From assembly GCA_963726365.1 (NCBI GenBank), contig CAVSCI010000023.1, forward strand, positions 93,928-157,927: a stretch of DNA of 64,000 bases. The letters are read 5' to 3'. Every line of letters starts with the position of its first letter. The first letter of the stretch is position 1. Position numbers and translations under genes: made by a program. The notes beneath the pieces were generated by a model. That model had not been told where the DNA came from. It saw only the letters and a list, made by a program, of their open reading frames with translations, and made no database searches. Of this stretch, positions 39,605-48,492 are shown in pieces. This stretch comes from JAABQG01 sp963726365. GTDB taxonomy: Bacteria; Pseudomonadota; Gammaproteobacteria; Burkholderiales; Burkholderiaceae_C.

Positions 39605-39707
39605 GCGGGGTGAGGACGCCATGTCGGGAAAGCGCAGCGCGTGCCGTGCAGTCCCAAGACAAAAGCCGGTCCCGATTCGCAATTGTTCAACCCTTCAGGA
39701 GCCCGCC

Positions 39708-40103
39708 ATGACATCCCTTCCCCTGACTTCACTCATCACCCTGCTCATCGGCCTGCTCATGCTGGCCCTCGGCATCAACGTCGGCCGCGCCCGGGGCAAA
39801 TACGGGATCAAGGCGCCCGCGGTCACCGGCCATGAACTGTTCGAGCGGGCCTACCGCATCCAGATGAATACGCTGGAAAGCGCCGCGCCGCTGTTGCCGG
39901 CCCTGTGGCTGTTTGCCGGCTTCATCAGCGACCGGGGTGCAGCGGCCGTGGGCGCGGTGTGGCTGGTCGCCCGGATCGGGTATGCGCTGGCCTATCAGGC
40001 CGACCCGGCTAAGCGCGGCCCGGCGTTCGGCCTGTCCTTCACCGCCTTTGTGGTGCTCTGGCTGGGTGCGCTGTGGGGCATCGTCCGGGCGATGGCGGCA
40101 TAG
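39708..40103 (+). CDS. MAPEG-family membrane protein
   Basis: A 131-residue protein with four membrane segments. GKYGIKAPAVTGHELFERAYRIQMNTLESAAPLLPALWLFA contains the MAPEG signature (ERaxRxqxNtlE), which binds glutathione in the eukaryotic enzymes. Bacterial members may be glutathione S-transferase-like or of unknown role. The ATG at 39708 follows CAGGAGCCCGCC, a good ribosome binding site; in-frame starts upstream lack homology. Confidence 0.85.
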   Translation: MTSLPLTSLITLLIGLLMLALGINVGRARGKYGIKAPAVTGHELFERAYRIQMNTLESAAPLLPALWLFAGFISDRGAAAVGAVWLVARIGYALAYQADPAKRGPAFGLSFTAFVVLWLGALWGIVRAMAA

Positions 40104-40361
40104 GGGCTCCCGTCGGACTTCGCGACGGGGGTGTGGTCCGGGGCGGATTCAAACTCGCCCACCGCACCAGCCGCAAGACCCGCGGCCGCGGCGGGCTGGG
40201 GGGGGTTGCGCACGCGCCAGTGGCAGTCAGGGCAGTGTTGCCCATACAGACTGTGCTGGCGGCGACCGATGCGCAGGAAGCGGTCAACCCGGCGAATCCG
40301 CAAGCCCTTGCCGTCAGGCATCGCGGCGTTCGCCCCCATCGCGCAACGCGTTGGCGACCCT
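40104..40361. other. Intergenic stretch with a possible minus-strand small gene
   Basis: 258 bases between MAPEG and the second enoyl-CoA hydratase. On the minus strand a frame starting near 40324 reads MPDGKGLRIRRVDRFLRIGR, then YGQHCPDCHWRVRNPP, a basic start with a CxxC pair like half a zinc ribbon. It stays open into the MAPEG gene, so a real end cannot be set. I recognise no family. Confidence 0.25.
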
Positions 40362-41156
40362 TCAGGGCAGTTCGTCCGCGCCAGGCATCTGGTCGTACCG
40401 GGCGGGGCGCTTCTCCAGAAATGCCGCAATGCTTTCCTTGGCGTCGGGGAGCAGTGAGGCGCTTGCCATGCGTTCCACGGCAAACTCGTAGGCCTGATCC
40501 TGGGGAAGGTCGATCTGGCGATAGAAACCCTGTTTGCCCAGTGCCTTGGACATGGCGCTGCCGCGCGTGGCCCGCTGGATCAGGTCCAGCGTCTCGGCCT
40601 CCAGCCGATCCGGCGCGACCGCCTTGTTGATCAGGCCCCAGTCGGCCGCCGTGGCGGCGTCGATAGCGTCGCCGGTCATGGCCATTTCCAGCGCGCGCTT
40701 GCGCCCCACGTTGCGTGCCACCGCCACCAGCGGCGTGTGGCAGAACAGTCCCGCCTTGCCGCCGGGAATGGCGAAGCTTGCGGTGCTGGCGGCCACCGCC
40801 AGGTCACAACTGGCCACCAGCTGGCACCCGCCGGCCGTTGCCAGGGCGTGAACCCGGGCCACGACGGGCTGGGGAAGGGCCTGGATCGTGTTCATCATCG
40901 TGGTGCAGACCTCGAAAAGTTCGCGCGCCTGCTCCAGCGTCGCCCCGGCCATGTCGGCAAAATGATGGCCCGCGCTGAACACGGGGCCATTCGCCGCCAG
41001 GATGATCCCCCGGGCGTCGCTTGGGGCAATCTCGCGCAGGGCAAAGGTCAGCTCACGCATCACGTCCAGCGCCAGGGCGTTGCGTATGTCGACGCGGTTG
41101 AGTGTCACGGTGGTGATGGGCCCGTCGGCGCTGACGAGCAGATGCGAATAGGTCAT
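40362..41156 (-). CDS. Enoyl-CoA hydratase/isomerase family protein (copy 2)
   Basis: A 264-residue crotonase-fold protein. FSAGHHFADM and AGGCQLVASCDLAVAA are the CoA/oxyanion blocks, and IPGGKAGLFCHTPLVAVARNVGRKRALEMAMTGDAIDAATAADWGLINKAV follows. It resembles copy 1 at 21587-22393 in order of blocks (GLFCxTPxxxxxRN, ALEMxxTG, GLxNxxV), so the two are probably paralogues. The exact acyl-CoA reaction is not decidable. The ATG at 41156 was chosen as the first Met with homology after it. Confidence 0.88.
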   Translation of the reverse strand: MTYSHLLVSADGPITTVTLNRVDIRNALALDVMRELTFALREIAPSDARGIILAANGPVFSAGHHFADMAGATLEQARELFEVCTTMMNTIQALPQPVVARVHALATAGGCQLVASCDLAVAASTASFAIPGGKAGLFCHTPLVAVARNVGRKRALEMAMTGDAIDAATAADWGLINKAVAPDRLEAETLDLIQRATRGSAMSKALGKQGFYRQIDLPQDQAYEFAVERMASASLLPDAKESIAAFLEKRPARYDQMPGADELP

Positions 41157-41252
41157 CGCTGCATTTTGCGCCAGGGATTCGCCGTTTGTGAAGGCGGCGG
41201 GCGCCGGAGGCCCTCTGGGGCCGGACCCCACTGGAACCCTAGAATCAACTGC

Positions 41253-42716
41253 ATGACCTCGTTCGATCAGTTCCTGCAGCAACACCCCGCCTACGCCACG
41301 ACCCACTCGCTCGACGCCTGCGCGCTTCGGAGTACGGGCGGCTCGACGCGCAGGGCCAGGTCTATCTCGACTACACCGGTGCCGGCCTGCATGCCGCAGG
41401 GCAGGTGCGCGAGCACGCGGAAATGCTCGCCGAAAACGTCCTTGGCAATCCGCATTCGGTGAGCCCCAGCTCCATGGAAATGACGCGCCGCGTGGAACAG
41501 GCGCGCGCGGCGGTACTGGCGTATTTCAACGGCGCGGGCGACTACACCGCCATCTTCACGCTGAACGCCTCGGGCGCGCTGAAACTGGTGGGCGAGTCCT
41601 ATCCGTTTGCACCGGGCGGGCGACTGCTGTTGACGGCCGACAACCACAACTCTGTGAACGGCATCCGGGAATTCGCGCAGGCCCGAGGGGCCGCCGTGGC
41701 TTATGCGCCGCTGACGCGCCCGGAGTTGCGCATCGATCAACCGGCCATGGACGCCCTGCTGGCGCAGGCCGACCCAGCGGCGGCCAACCTGCTGGCGTTT
41801 CCCGCGCAGTCCAATTTTTCTGGCGTCAAGCACCCGCTGGCGTTGATTGACAAGGCCCGGGCACAAGGCTGGCACGTGCTGCTGGACGCGGCGGCCTTTG
41901 TGCCGACCAACCGGCTGGACCTGCGCGAGGTGACAGCCGGACTTCGTGGTGATGTCGTTCTACAAGATGTTCGGCTACCCGACCGGCGTGGGTTGCCTGC
42001 TGGTGCGCAACGAGACGCTGGCGGCACTGCGCCGCCCCTGGTTTGGCGGCGGCACGGTCAACTTTGCCACGGTTCAGGGCCGCATGCATGTGCTGTCAAA
42101 AGGCGAAGCGGGTTTTGAAGACGGCACGCTGAACTACCTGAGCATTCCGGCGGTGGAGATCGGCCTGCGCCACCTGCAGCGCGTGGGCATGGAGAACATC
42201 CAGGCCCGGGTCAACGCCTTGACGCAGTGGCTGATCACCCAGCTGCTGGCCCTGCACCACACCAACGGCCGGCCGATGGTTCGCCTGTATGGCCCGGCGA
42301 ACATGCACATGCGCGGCGGCACCGTCACCCTGAACCTGTACGACCCGAACGGCCACCTGGTGGACTACCGCCGCGTCGAGGAACTGGCGGGCGAGGCCCA
42401 CATCTCGCTGCGCACGGGCTGCTTCTGCAACCCGGGCGCCGGTGAAAGCGCCGAAGACCTGAACGAGGACGACATGCGCGCCGGCATCCAGGCGGTGGGC
42501 GCCGAGATCAACCTGCAGCGTTTCGCTCAAGTGATGCAGGGCCGGGGCGGCAAGAGCGCAGGCGCCATCCGCGTGTCCACCGGGCTGGCCAGCAATTTCA
42601 ACGATGTCGAGCGGTTTCTGGCGTTTGTCGCAGGCTTCAGGGACCAGACCGCGCTGACGATCGGCACCGTCTCATTCGACATCGACTCCTGCCGCGTGGT
42701 GCGCGACGGGGGATGA
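41253..42716 (+). CDS. Class V aminotransferase, molybdenum-cofactor-sulfurase-like (two apparent indels)
   Basis: A PLP enzyme of about 487 residues resembling the N-terminal NifS-like half of eukaryotic MoCo sulfurase. It starts MTSFDQFLQQHPAYATTHSLD. VYLDYTGAGLHAAGQVREHAEMLAENVLGNPHS, FTLNASGALKLVGESYPF and the PLP-Lys block VVMSFYKMFGYPTGVGCLLVR are typical. GCFCNPGAGESAEDL holds the likely persulfide Cys. Frame shifts occur near 41318 (one C missing) and 41933 (one extra base). No MOSC domain is fused to it. The sulfur acceptor is unknown. Confidence 0.82.
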
Positions 42717-42734
42717 GCCGGGCTGCCCGGATCG

Positions 42735-42757
42735 AAAAAAGCCGCCCTCGGGCGGCT
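42735..42757 (-). terminator. Intrinsic terminator after the dienelactone hydrolase gene
   Basis: On the minus strand GCCGCCC-GA-GGGCGGC is followed by six T. It ends the hydrolase gene, whose stop is 22 bases upstream. Confidence 0.8.
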
Positions 42758-42778
42758 GTCCGGGACGGGCGAGCGGGA

Positions 42779-43679
42779 TCAGGCCACGCCGTTGGCCTTG
42801 AACCACTCCAGCGCCCGCTTCCACCCGTCGTCAGCGGCTTCCTTGCGGTAGCTCGGGCGGTAGTCGGCGTGGAAGGCGTGCGGCGCGTCCGGGTAGACCA
42901 CGAATTTCGACGCCTTGGCCGCCGCATTGCCCGCCGCCAGCGCCGCCTTCATCTTTTCGACGGAGTCCAGCGGGATGCCTGTATCCGCCCCGCCGTAGAG
43001 GCCGAGCACCGGGCCGGCCAGGTTGGCGGCGATATCGATCGGGTTCTTCGGCGTGAGTTCGTTCTGGGCGCCCACCAGGCGGCCGTACCAGGCCACGCCG
43101 GCCTTCACTTTCTTGTTGTGCGCCGCGTAGAGCCAGGTCTGGCGGCCGCCCCAGCAGAAGCCGGTGACGGCCAGTTTCCTGACGTCGCCCCCGTTGGCCG
43201 CAGCCCATTTGACGGTGGCGTCCAGGTCGCCCATGACCTGGGCGTCCGGCACTTTGGCGATGACTTCCGCCAGTAGCCGGGCCATTTCGCCATAGCTCTG
43301 CGCGTCGCCCTGGCGCTCGAACAGCTCGGGAGCGATGGCCAGATAGCCGGCCTTGGCGAAGCGGCGCGTCGTGTCGGCAATGTACTCGTGCACGCCGAAA
43401 ATCTCGGACAGCACCAGCACTACCGGCAAACCGGTCTTGCCGGCAGGCGCGGCGCGGTAGGCCCCCATCTTGAAGCCGCTGACGTCGATCGTCACCTCGC
43501 CCGCCGTCAGGCCGTCGGCCGAAGGTCTTGATGGCCGTCTGCGCCATGATCGGCAGGCTCGATGCGGCGTAGCCCACGCCCAGCGCCGCCTTGAGCGCGG
43601 TGCGCCGGGTGGCGCCAGCCTCGGTGGAGCGCCCCGGCAGGAGGGCATCGAATTCGGATTTCAGGTCATCGCGCAGCAT
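42779..43679 (-). CDS. Dienelactone hydrolase family protein, Tat-exported type (one apparent indel)
   Basis: An alpha/beta hydrolase of about 299 residues. The N-terminus carries a twin-Arg start (TRRTALKAALGVGYAASSLPIMAQ) suggesting export. One extra T near 43524 separates it from the body (ADGLTAGEVTIDVSGFKMGAYRA). The catalytic nucleophile is the Cys of VTGFCWGGRQTWLYA; the Asp and His are in LYGGADTGIPLDSVE and DAPHAFHADYRPSYR. The family opens dienelactones in aromatic degradation, but many members act on other esters, and no aromatic-degradation genes are nearby. Confidence 0.88.
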
Positions 43680-43786
43680 CGATAGAACTCCTGACAGAGG
43701 GTGCGGAAAAAAACCAACCCCGAGTCTAGGTAGAAAAACGAATGCCTGCAGCGCTCACGGTCTTTCGATACGGACCCGTCTCCGCG

Positions 43787-46606
43787 TCAATGCGCCTGGT
43801 CCCAGTTCGGCCCCACGCCCACCTCGGCCAGCAGCGGCACCTTGAGCTCGGCGACACCGGCCATCAGGCGCGGAATTTCCAACCGCAGCCATTCCACCTC
43901 GCCCTCAGGCACCTCGAACACCAGTTCATCGTGCACCTGCATGATCATCTTCGTGCCGCGCTGCTCGGCGTCCAGCACCTGCTGCACCGCCACCATGCTC
44001 ATCTTGATCAGGTCGGCCGCCGTGCCCTGCATCGGCGCGTTGATGGCGGCGCGCTCGGCCCCGCTGCGCCGCGGGCCGTTGGGCGAGTTGATCTCGGGCA
44101 GGTACAGGCGCCGGCCGAACACGGTCTCGACATAACCCTGCGCCTTGGCGAGTTGCTTGGTCTCGTCCATGTAGCGCTTCACGCCGGGGTAGCGCTGAAA
44201 GTAGCGGTCGATGTAGGCGGCGGCCGCCTTGGTCTCGATGCCCAGGTTCTTCGCCAGGCCGAAGGCGCTCATGCCGTAGATCAGTCCGAAGTTGATGACC
44301 TTGGCGTAGCGGCGCTGCTCGCTGCTGACCTGATCGGGCTCCACGCCGAACACCTCCCCCGCCGTGGCGCGGTGCACGTCCAGGCCGGCGGTAAAGGCGT
44401 GCAGCAGCGCCTCGTCGCCGCTGAGGTGGGCCATGATGCGCAGCTCGATCTGGCTGTAGTCGGCGCTGGCGATGACGCAGCCGGGCGGCGCCACGAAGGC
44501 CTCGCGCACGCGCCGGCCCTCGGGGGTGCGGATCGGGATGTTCTGCAGGTTGGGGTCGTTGCTCGACAGCCGCCCGGTCACGGCCACGGCCTGTGCGTAG
44601 TGCGTGTGCACGCGCCCGGTGCGCGGGTCGGCCAGTTGGGCGAGCTTGTCGGTGTAGGTGCCCTTGAGCTTGGCCAGGCCGCGGTGCTCCAGGATCTTGG
44701 CCGGCAGCGGGTAGTCCTCGGCCAGCTTCTCCAGCACCTCCTCGTCGGTGCTGCGCGCGCCGGTGGCGGTCTTCTTGATGACCGGCAGGCCCAGCTTGTC
44801 GAAGAAGATCTCGCCGAGCTGCTTGGGGCTGCTCAGGTTGAAGGGCTGGCCGGCGATCGCGTAGGCCTCGTTTTCAAGGGCCACGATGCGCTGGCCCAGT
44901 TCATGGCTTTGCGCGGCCAGGGTGGGCGCATCGATCAGCACGCCGTTGCGCTCGATGCGGTAGAGCGCCTCGCTGCTGGCGATTTCCAGCTCGTAAATGG
45001 CGCGCAACTTCAGGTCGTGCGCCAGCCGCGGCCACAGCACCAGGTGCACGGCCAGCGTCTGGTCGGAGTCTTCGCAGGAATACTCGGCGGCCCTGGCCAC
45101 GTCCACCTGGGCGAAGGGGATCTGGTGCGCGCCCTTGCCGCATAGGTCTTCGTAATTGATGCCGCTGCGCCCCAGGTGGCGCTCGGCCAGGCTGGCCAGG
45201 CCGTGCGGCTTGTGCACTTCGAGCACATAGCTCTGCAGCATGGTGTCGTGCACGTAGCCCTGCACTTCGATGCCGTGGTTGGCAAACACATGGCGGTCGT
45301 ACTTGATGTGCTGGCCGAGCTTGTGCTTCGACGGGTTCTCCAGCCAGGGCTTGAGGCGGGCCAGCACGGCGTCGAACGGCAACTGCTCCGGTGCGTCGGG
45401 GCCAGCGTGGCGCAGCGGGATGTAGGCGGCCTCACCGGGCGTCACGCTGAAGCTGATGCCGACGATCTGGGCGCGCATCTCGTCGAGCGAGGTGGTCTCG
45501 GTGTCCAGCGCCACCAGCTCGGCGGCTTCGACGCGGGCCAGCCAGGCGTCGAAAGCATCCCAGGTCAGGACGGTGTCGTAGCGCGGAGTGGCGCCACTGG
45601 GACCGGCGTCTGAACCGGCTTCGGACGGTTGTGGCGCCGGATCGTCGAACAGGCCTGGCGCCGCCTGCCGCTCCGGCCGGGCGCCCTGCCTGGCACTGGC
45701 GGTCTTCGCCGGAATGTCGGCCTGGCCGCCCAGGGCCCTGGCCAGCCCCTTGAAGCCAAATTTCTCATAAAAATCGATCAATCCCAGCGTGTCAGGGTCA
45801 TTGATTGCTATCGAATTCATATCTGGCAGCTCGGGCACCCAGCCGTTCAGGTCGCAATCGGTCTTGACCGTCAGCAGCGAGCGCCCGGTCGGCAGCCAGT
45901 CCAGCGCCTTGCGCAGGTTCTCGCCAGCCGCGCCCTTGATCTTGTCGGCATTGGCCACCACGCCGTCGAGCGAGCCGTATTCCTGCAACCACTTGGCGGC
46001 GGTCTTGGGGCCGACCTTCTCCACGCCGGGCACGTTGTCGACCTGGTCGCCCACCAGCGTCTGGAAGTCCACCATCAGGCGCGCGGGCACGCCGAATTCA
46101 GCTTCCACGCCCGCCAGGTCACGCCGGCGGCCGTTCATGGTGTCGATGATGGTGATGTGCTCGTCCACCAGCTGCGCCAGGTCCTTGTCGCCGCTGGAGA
46201 CAATCACCTCGATGCCCTGGCGTGCGGCCGTCACCGCCAGCGTGCCGATCACGTCGTCGGCCTCGACGCCGGGCACGTCCAGCACCTTCCAGCCGAGCAG
46301 GCGCACCACCTCGTGGATCGGCGGGATCTGCGCGCGCAAATCGTCCGGCATGGGGCTGCGGTGCTGCTTGTATTCGGGGTAAATGGCGTCGCGGAAGGTC
46401 GGGCCCTTGGCGTCGAACACGCAGGCGGCGTAGTCGGCCCGCACGTCCTTGCGCAGCCGCTCCATCATGTTGATCATGCCGCGAATGGCCCCGGTAGCCG
46501 GGCTGGTGGGGTCGCCCGGCACGGCACGCAAATCGGGCATGGCATGGAATGCGCGGTAAAGGTAGCTGGACCCGTCCACCAGCAGCAGCGTCTTCTTTTC
46601 GGTCAT
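43787..46606 (-). CDS. polA: DNA polymerase I
   Basis: PolA fills gaps and removes RNA primers. It is intact at about 939 residues from the ATG at 46606 (MTEKKTLLLVDGSSYLYRAFHAMPDL; another ATG is five codons upstream). The 5'-nuclease domain (1-300), a 3'-5' exonuclease domain with its metal-binding block LVALDTETTSLDEMRAQIVGISF, and the polymerase motifs A (ASADYSQIELRIMAHLSGDEAL), B (RRYAKVINFGLIYGMSAFGLAKNLGI) and C (IMQVHDELVFEVPEGE) are all present. A Pro/Ala-rich linker lies near 300-345. The AT-rich stretch 45770-45825 is coded within the 5'-nuclease part. Confidence 0.97.
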   Translation of the reverse strand: MTEKKTLLLVDGSSYLYRAFHAMPDLRAVPGDPTSPATGAIRGMINMMERLRKDVRADYAACVFDAKGPTFRDAIYPEYKQHRSPMPDDLRAQIPPIHEVVRLLGWKVLDVPGVEADDVIGTLAVTAARQGIEVIVSSGDKDLAQLVDEHITIIDTMNGRRRDLAGVEAEFGVPARLMVDFQTLVGDQVDNVPGVEKVGPKTAAKWLQEYGSLDGVVANADKIKGAAGENLRKALDWLPTGRSLLTVKTDCDLNGWVPELPDMNSIAINDPDTLGLIDFYEKFGFKGLARALGGQADIPAKTASARQGARPERQAAPGLFDDPAPQPSEAGSDAGPSGATPRYDTVLTWDAFDAWLARVEAAELVALDTETTSLDEMRAQIVGISFSVTPGEAAYIPLRHAGPDAPEQLPFDAVLARLKPWLENPSKHKLGQHIKYDRHVFANHGIEVQGYVHDTMLQSYVLEVHKPHGLASLAERHLGRSGINYEDLCGKGAHQIPFAQVDVARAAEYSCEDSDQTLAVHLVLWPRLAHDLKLRAIYELEIASSEALYRIERNGVLIDAPTLAAQSHELGQRIVALENEAYAIAGQPFNLSSPKQLGEIFFDKLGLPVIKKTATGARSTDEEVLEKLAEDYPLPAKILEHRGLAKLKGTYTDKLAQLADPRTGRVHTHYAQAVAVTGRLSSNDPNLQNIPIRTPEGRRVREAFVAPPGCVIASADYSQIELRIMAHLSGDEALLHAFTAGLDVHRATAGEVFGVEPDQVSSEQRRYAKVINFGLIYGMSAFGLAKNLGIETKAAAAYIDRYFQRYPGVKRYMDETKQLAKAQGYVETVFGRRLYLPEINSPNGPRRSGAERAAINAPMQGTAADLIKMSMVAVQQVLDAEQRGTKMIMQVHDELVFEVPEGEVEWLRLEIPRLMAGVAELKVPLLAEVGVGPNWDQAH

Positions 46607-46685
46607 GGTCGCATTGTGCATGGGCCGGGGCCGCGCTGGCGGACTCTACAATCGCCCGATGCCGCCCCAAAGATTTCACTGACTG

Positions 46686-47636
46686 ATGGCTGTTTTTACC
46701 GAAGTATCCCGCGACGAGGCCCAGCGCCTGATGGACGAACTGAACCTGGGCGAGCTCACCGAGCTGCGCGGGATCGAAGGCGGCATCGAAAACACCAATT
46801 ATTTCGCCACCACCCGCGACGGCGCCTACGTGCTCACGCTGTTCGAGCGCCTGACATTCGAGCAGCTCCCCTTTTACCTTTACCTGATGAAGCACCTGGC
46901 GACGCACGGCATCCCCGTGCCTGACCCGGCCGCCAACCAGGACGGCGAGATCCTGCACACCGTCTGCGGCAAACCCGCTGCCTTGGTGAGCCGCCTTCGC
47001 GGCAGGAGCCAGCTCGCGCCCGATCGGGAACACTGCGCGTCCGTGGGGACGATGCTGGCGCGCATGCACATGGCCGGAAGGGACTTTGACCGTCAGCAGC
47101 CGAATCTTCGCGGTCTGCCCTGGTGGAACGAGACGGTGCCCCTGGTACTGCCCTTTCTGAGCCCGTCACAGGCTGCATTGATCCTGGGCGAACTGGCTTA
47201 CCAGAACCATATCGCCGCCTCCGGCGCGTACGCAGCACTGCCCCGCGGCCCGGTGCACGCCGACCTGTTCCGCGACAACGTGATGTTCGACGGCGCTGAG
47301 CTCACCGGCTTCTTCGACTTCTATTTCGCGGGCGTCGATGCCTGGTTGTTCGACGTGGCGGTGTGCATGAACGACTGGTGCATCGACCTGACCACCGCCG
47401 CGCACGACCCCACCCGCGCGCACGCCTTCCTGAGCGCCTACTGCGCAGTGCGCGAGCTGCAGGCCGCCGAACGGCGCCTGCTGCCCGCCCTGCTGCGCGC
47501 CGCTGCCCTGCGCTTCTGGATTTCGCGCCTATGGGATTTCCATCTGCCGCGGGAGGCCTCCATGCTCAAACCCCACGACCCCACCCACTTTGAACGGGTC
47601 TTGCGCGAACGCGTCGCGCACCCCGTAAACGCCTGA
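46686..47636 (+). CDS. thrB: Homoserine kinase (ThrB, choline/APH-kinase-like type)
   Basis: This ThrB form phosphorylates homoserine on the way to threonine and belongs to the aminoglycoside phosphotransferase fold. MAVFTEVSRDEAQRLMDELNLGEL, then GIEGGIENTNYFATTRDGAYVLTLFERL are typical. The catalytic block is GPVHADLFRDNVMFDGAELTGFFDFYFAGVDAWLFDVAV (HxDxxxxN and the DFY metal site). It is intact at 316 residues. It is divergent from polA, with 79 bases between the two start codons. Confidence 0.94.
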   Translation: MAVFTEVSRDEAQRLMDELNLGELTELRGIEGGIENTNYFATTRDGAYVLTLFERLTFEQLPFYLYLMKHLATHGIPVPDPAANQDGEILHTVCGKPAALVSRLRGRSQLAPDREHCASVGTMLARMHMAGRDFDRQQPNLRGLPWWNETVPLVLPFLSPSQAALILGELAYQNHIAASGAYAALPRGPVHADLFRDNVMFDGAELTGFFDFYFAGVDAWLFDVAVCMNDWCIDLTTAAHDPTRAHAFLSAYCAVRELQAAERRLLPALLRAAALRFWISRLWDFHLPREASMLKPHDPTHFERVLRERVAHPVNA

Positions 47637-47637
47637 C

Positions 47638-48447
47638 ATGAAACTGAATATCGTTCCCGCCCGCACTGGACTGGTCTGGGTAAAACTCGGCATCCTCACG
47701 TTCTTCCGGCAACCGCTGGCCCTGGCAGGGCTGTTCTTCATGTTCATGGCCTTGATGTCCGTGGCCTCCATGGTGCCCTACGTGGGCAGTGCCATGGCAT
47801 TGACGCTCCTGCCAGCGGCGACGCTGGGCTTGATGGCCGCAACCCAGGAGGCCAGCAAGGGAAAATTCCCCATGCCAACGATCCTGATCAGCGCGTTTCG
47901 TGCGGGTCGCCAGCAGATGCGGGCCATGTTGATTCTTGGCGTGCTGTACGCGGCAGGTTTCCTGGGAATCATGGGCGTCTCCGCGCTTTTTGATGGAGGC
48001 AAGTTCGCGCAGCTTTACCTGGTCGGCGGAAAGATCACCCAGGAACTGGTGATGGCACCGGATTTCCAGGTGGCCATGTGGGTGGCCACCGCCCTGTACC
48101 TGCCGCTGTCGCTGCTGTTCTGGCATGCGCCCGCCCTGGTGCACTGGCATGGCGTTTCGCCCCTGAAAAGCCTGTTTTTCAGCCTGGTGGCGTGCATCCG
48201 CAACATGGGCGCGTTTACTGTCTATGGCCTGGCCTGGCTCGGCGTGTTTTTTGCAGGTGGGCTGGTGGTGATCCTGTCCGCGAGCCTGATCAGCAGTCCC
48301 GAATTTGCCGCCGCTGCGATGGTCCCGGTGATGTTGATGATGGCGGCCATGTTCTTCACTTCGATCTTTTTCACCGTCCGCGACTGCTTCCTCGCGGACG
48401 AAGCCCCCCCTGAAGCTGCATCGCAGACCAGGTCAGACGCTCCCTGA
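47638..48447 (+). CDS. BPSS1780-family multi-pass membrane protein
   Basis: A 269-residue protein with five or six membrane segments (near 32-55, 57-80, 97-120, 140-165, 185-210, 225-250). The start MKLNIVPARTGLVWVKLGILTFFRQPLALAGLFFMFM matches a family seen in Betaproteobacteria next to thrB. Its function is unknown. It starts one base after the thrB stop and is surely cotranscribed. The tail is acidic (DEAPPEAASQTRSD). Confidence 0.85.
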   Translation: MKLNIVPARTGLVWVKLGILTFFRQPLALAGLFFMFMALMSVASMVPYVGSAMALTLLPAATLGLMAATQEASKGKFPMPTILISAFRAGRQQMRAMLILGVLYAAGFLGIMGVSALFDGGKFAQLYLVGGKITQELVMAPDFQVAMWVATALYLPLSLLFWHAPALVHWHGVSPLKSLFFSLVACIRNMGAFTVYGLAWLGVFFAGGLVVILSASLISSPEFAAAAMVPVMLMMAAMFFTSIFFTVRDCFLADEAPPEAASQTRSDAP

Positions 48448-48492
48448 AGGGCACCAAGGCCATCCCGGGCATCCCGCCTGCCCGCAGATCGC

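Noticed and set aside
43742..45145. A long plus-strand open frame opposite polA
   Set aside because: A shadow of the polA gene with no recognisable domain.
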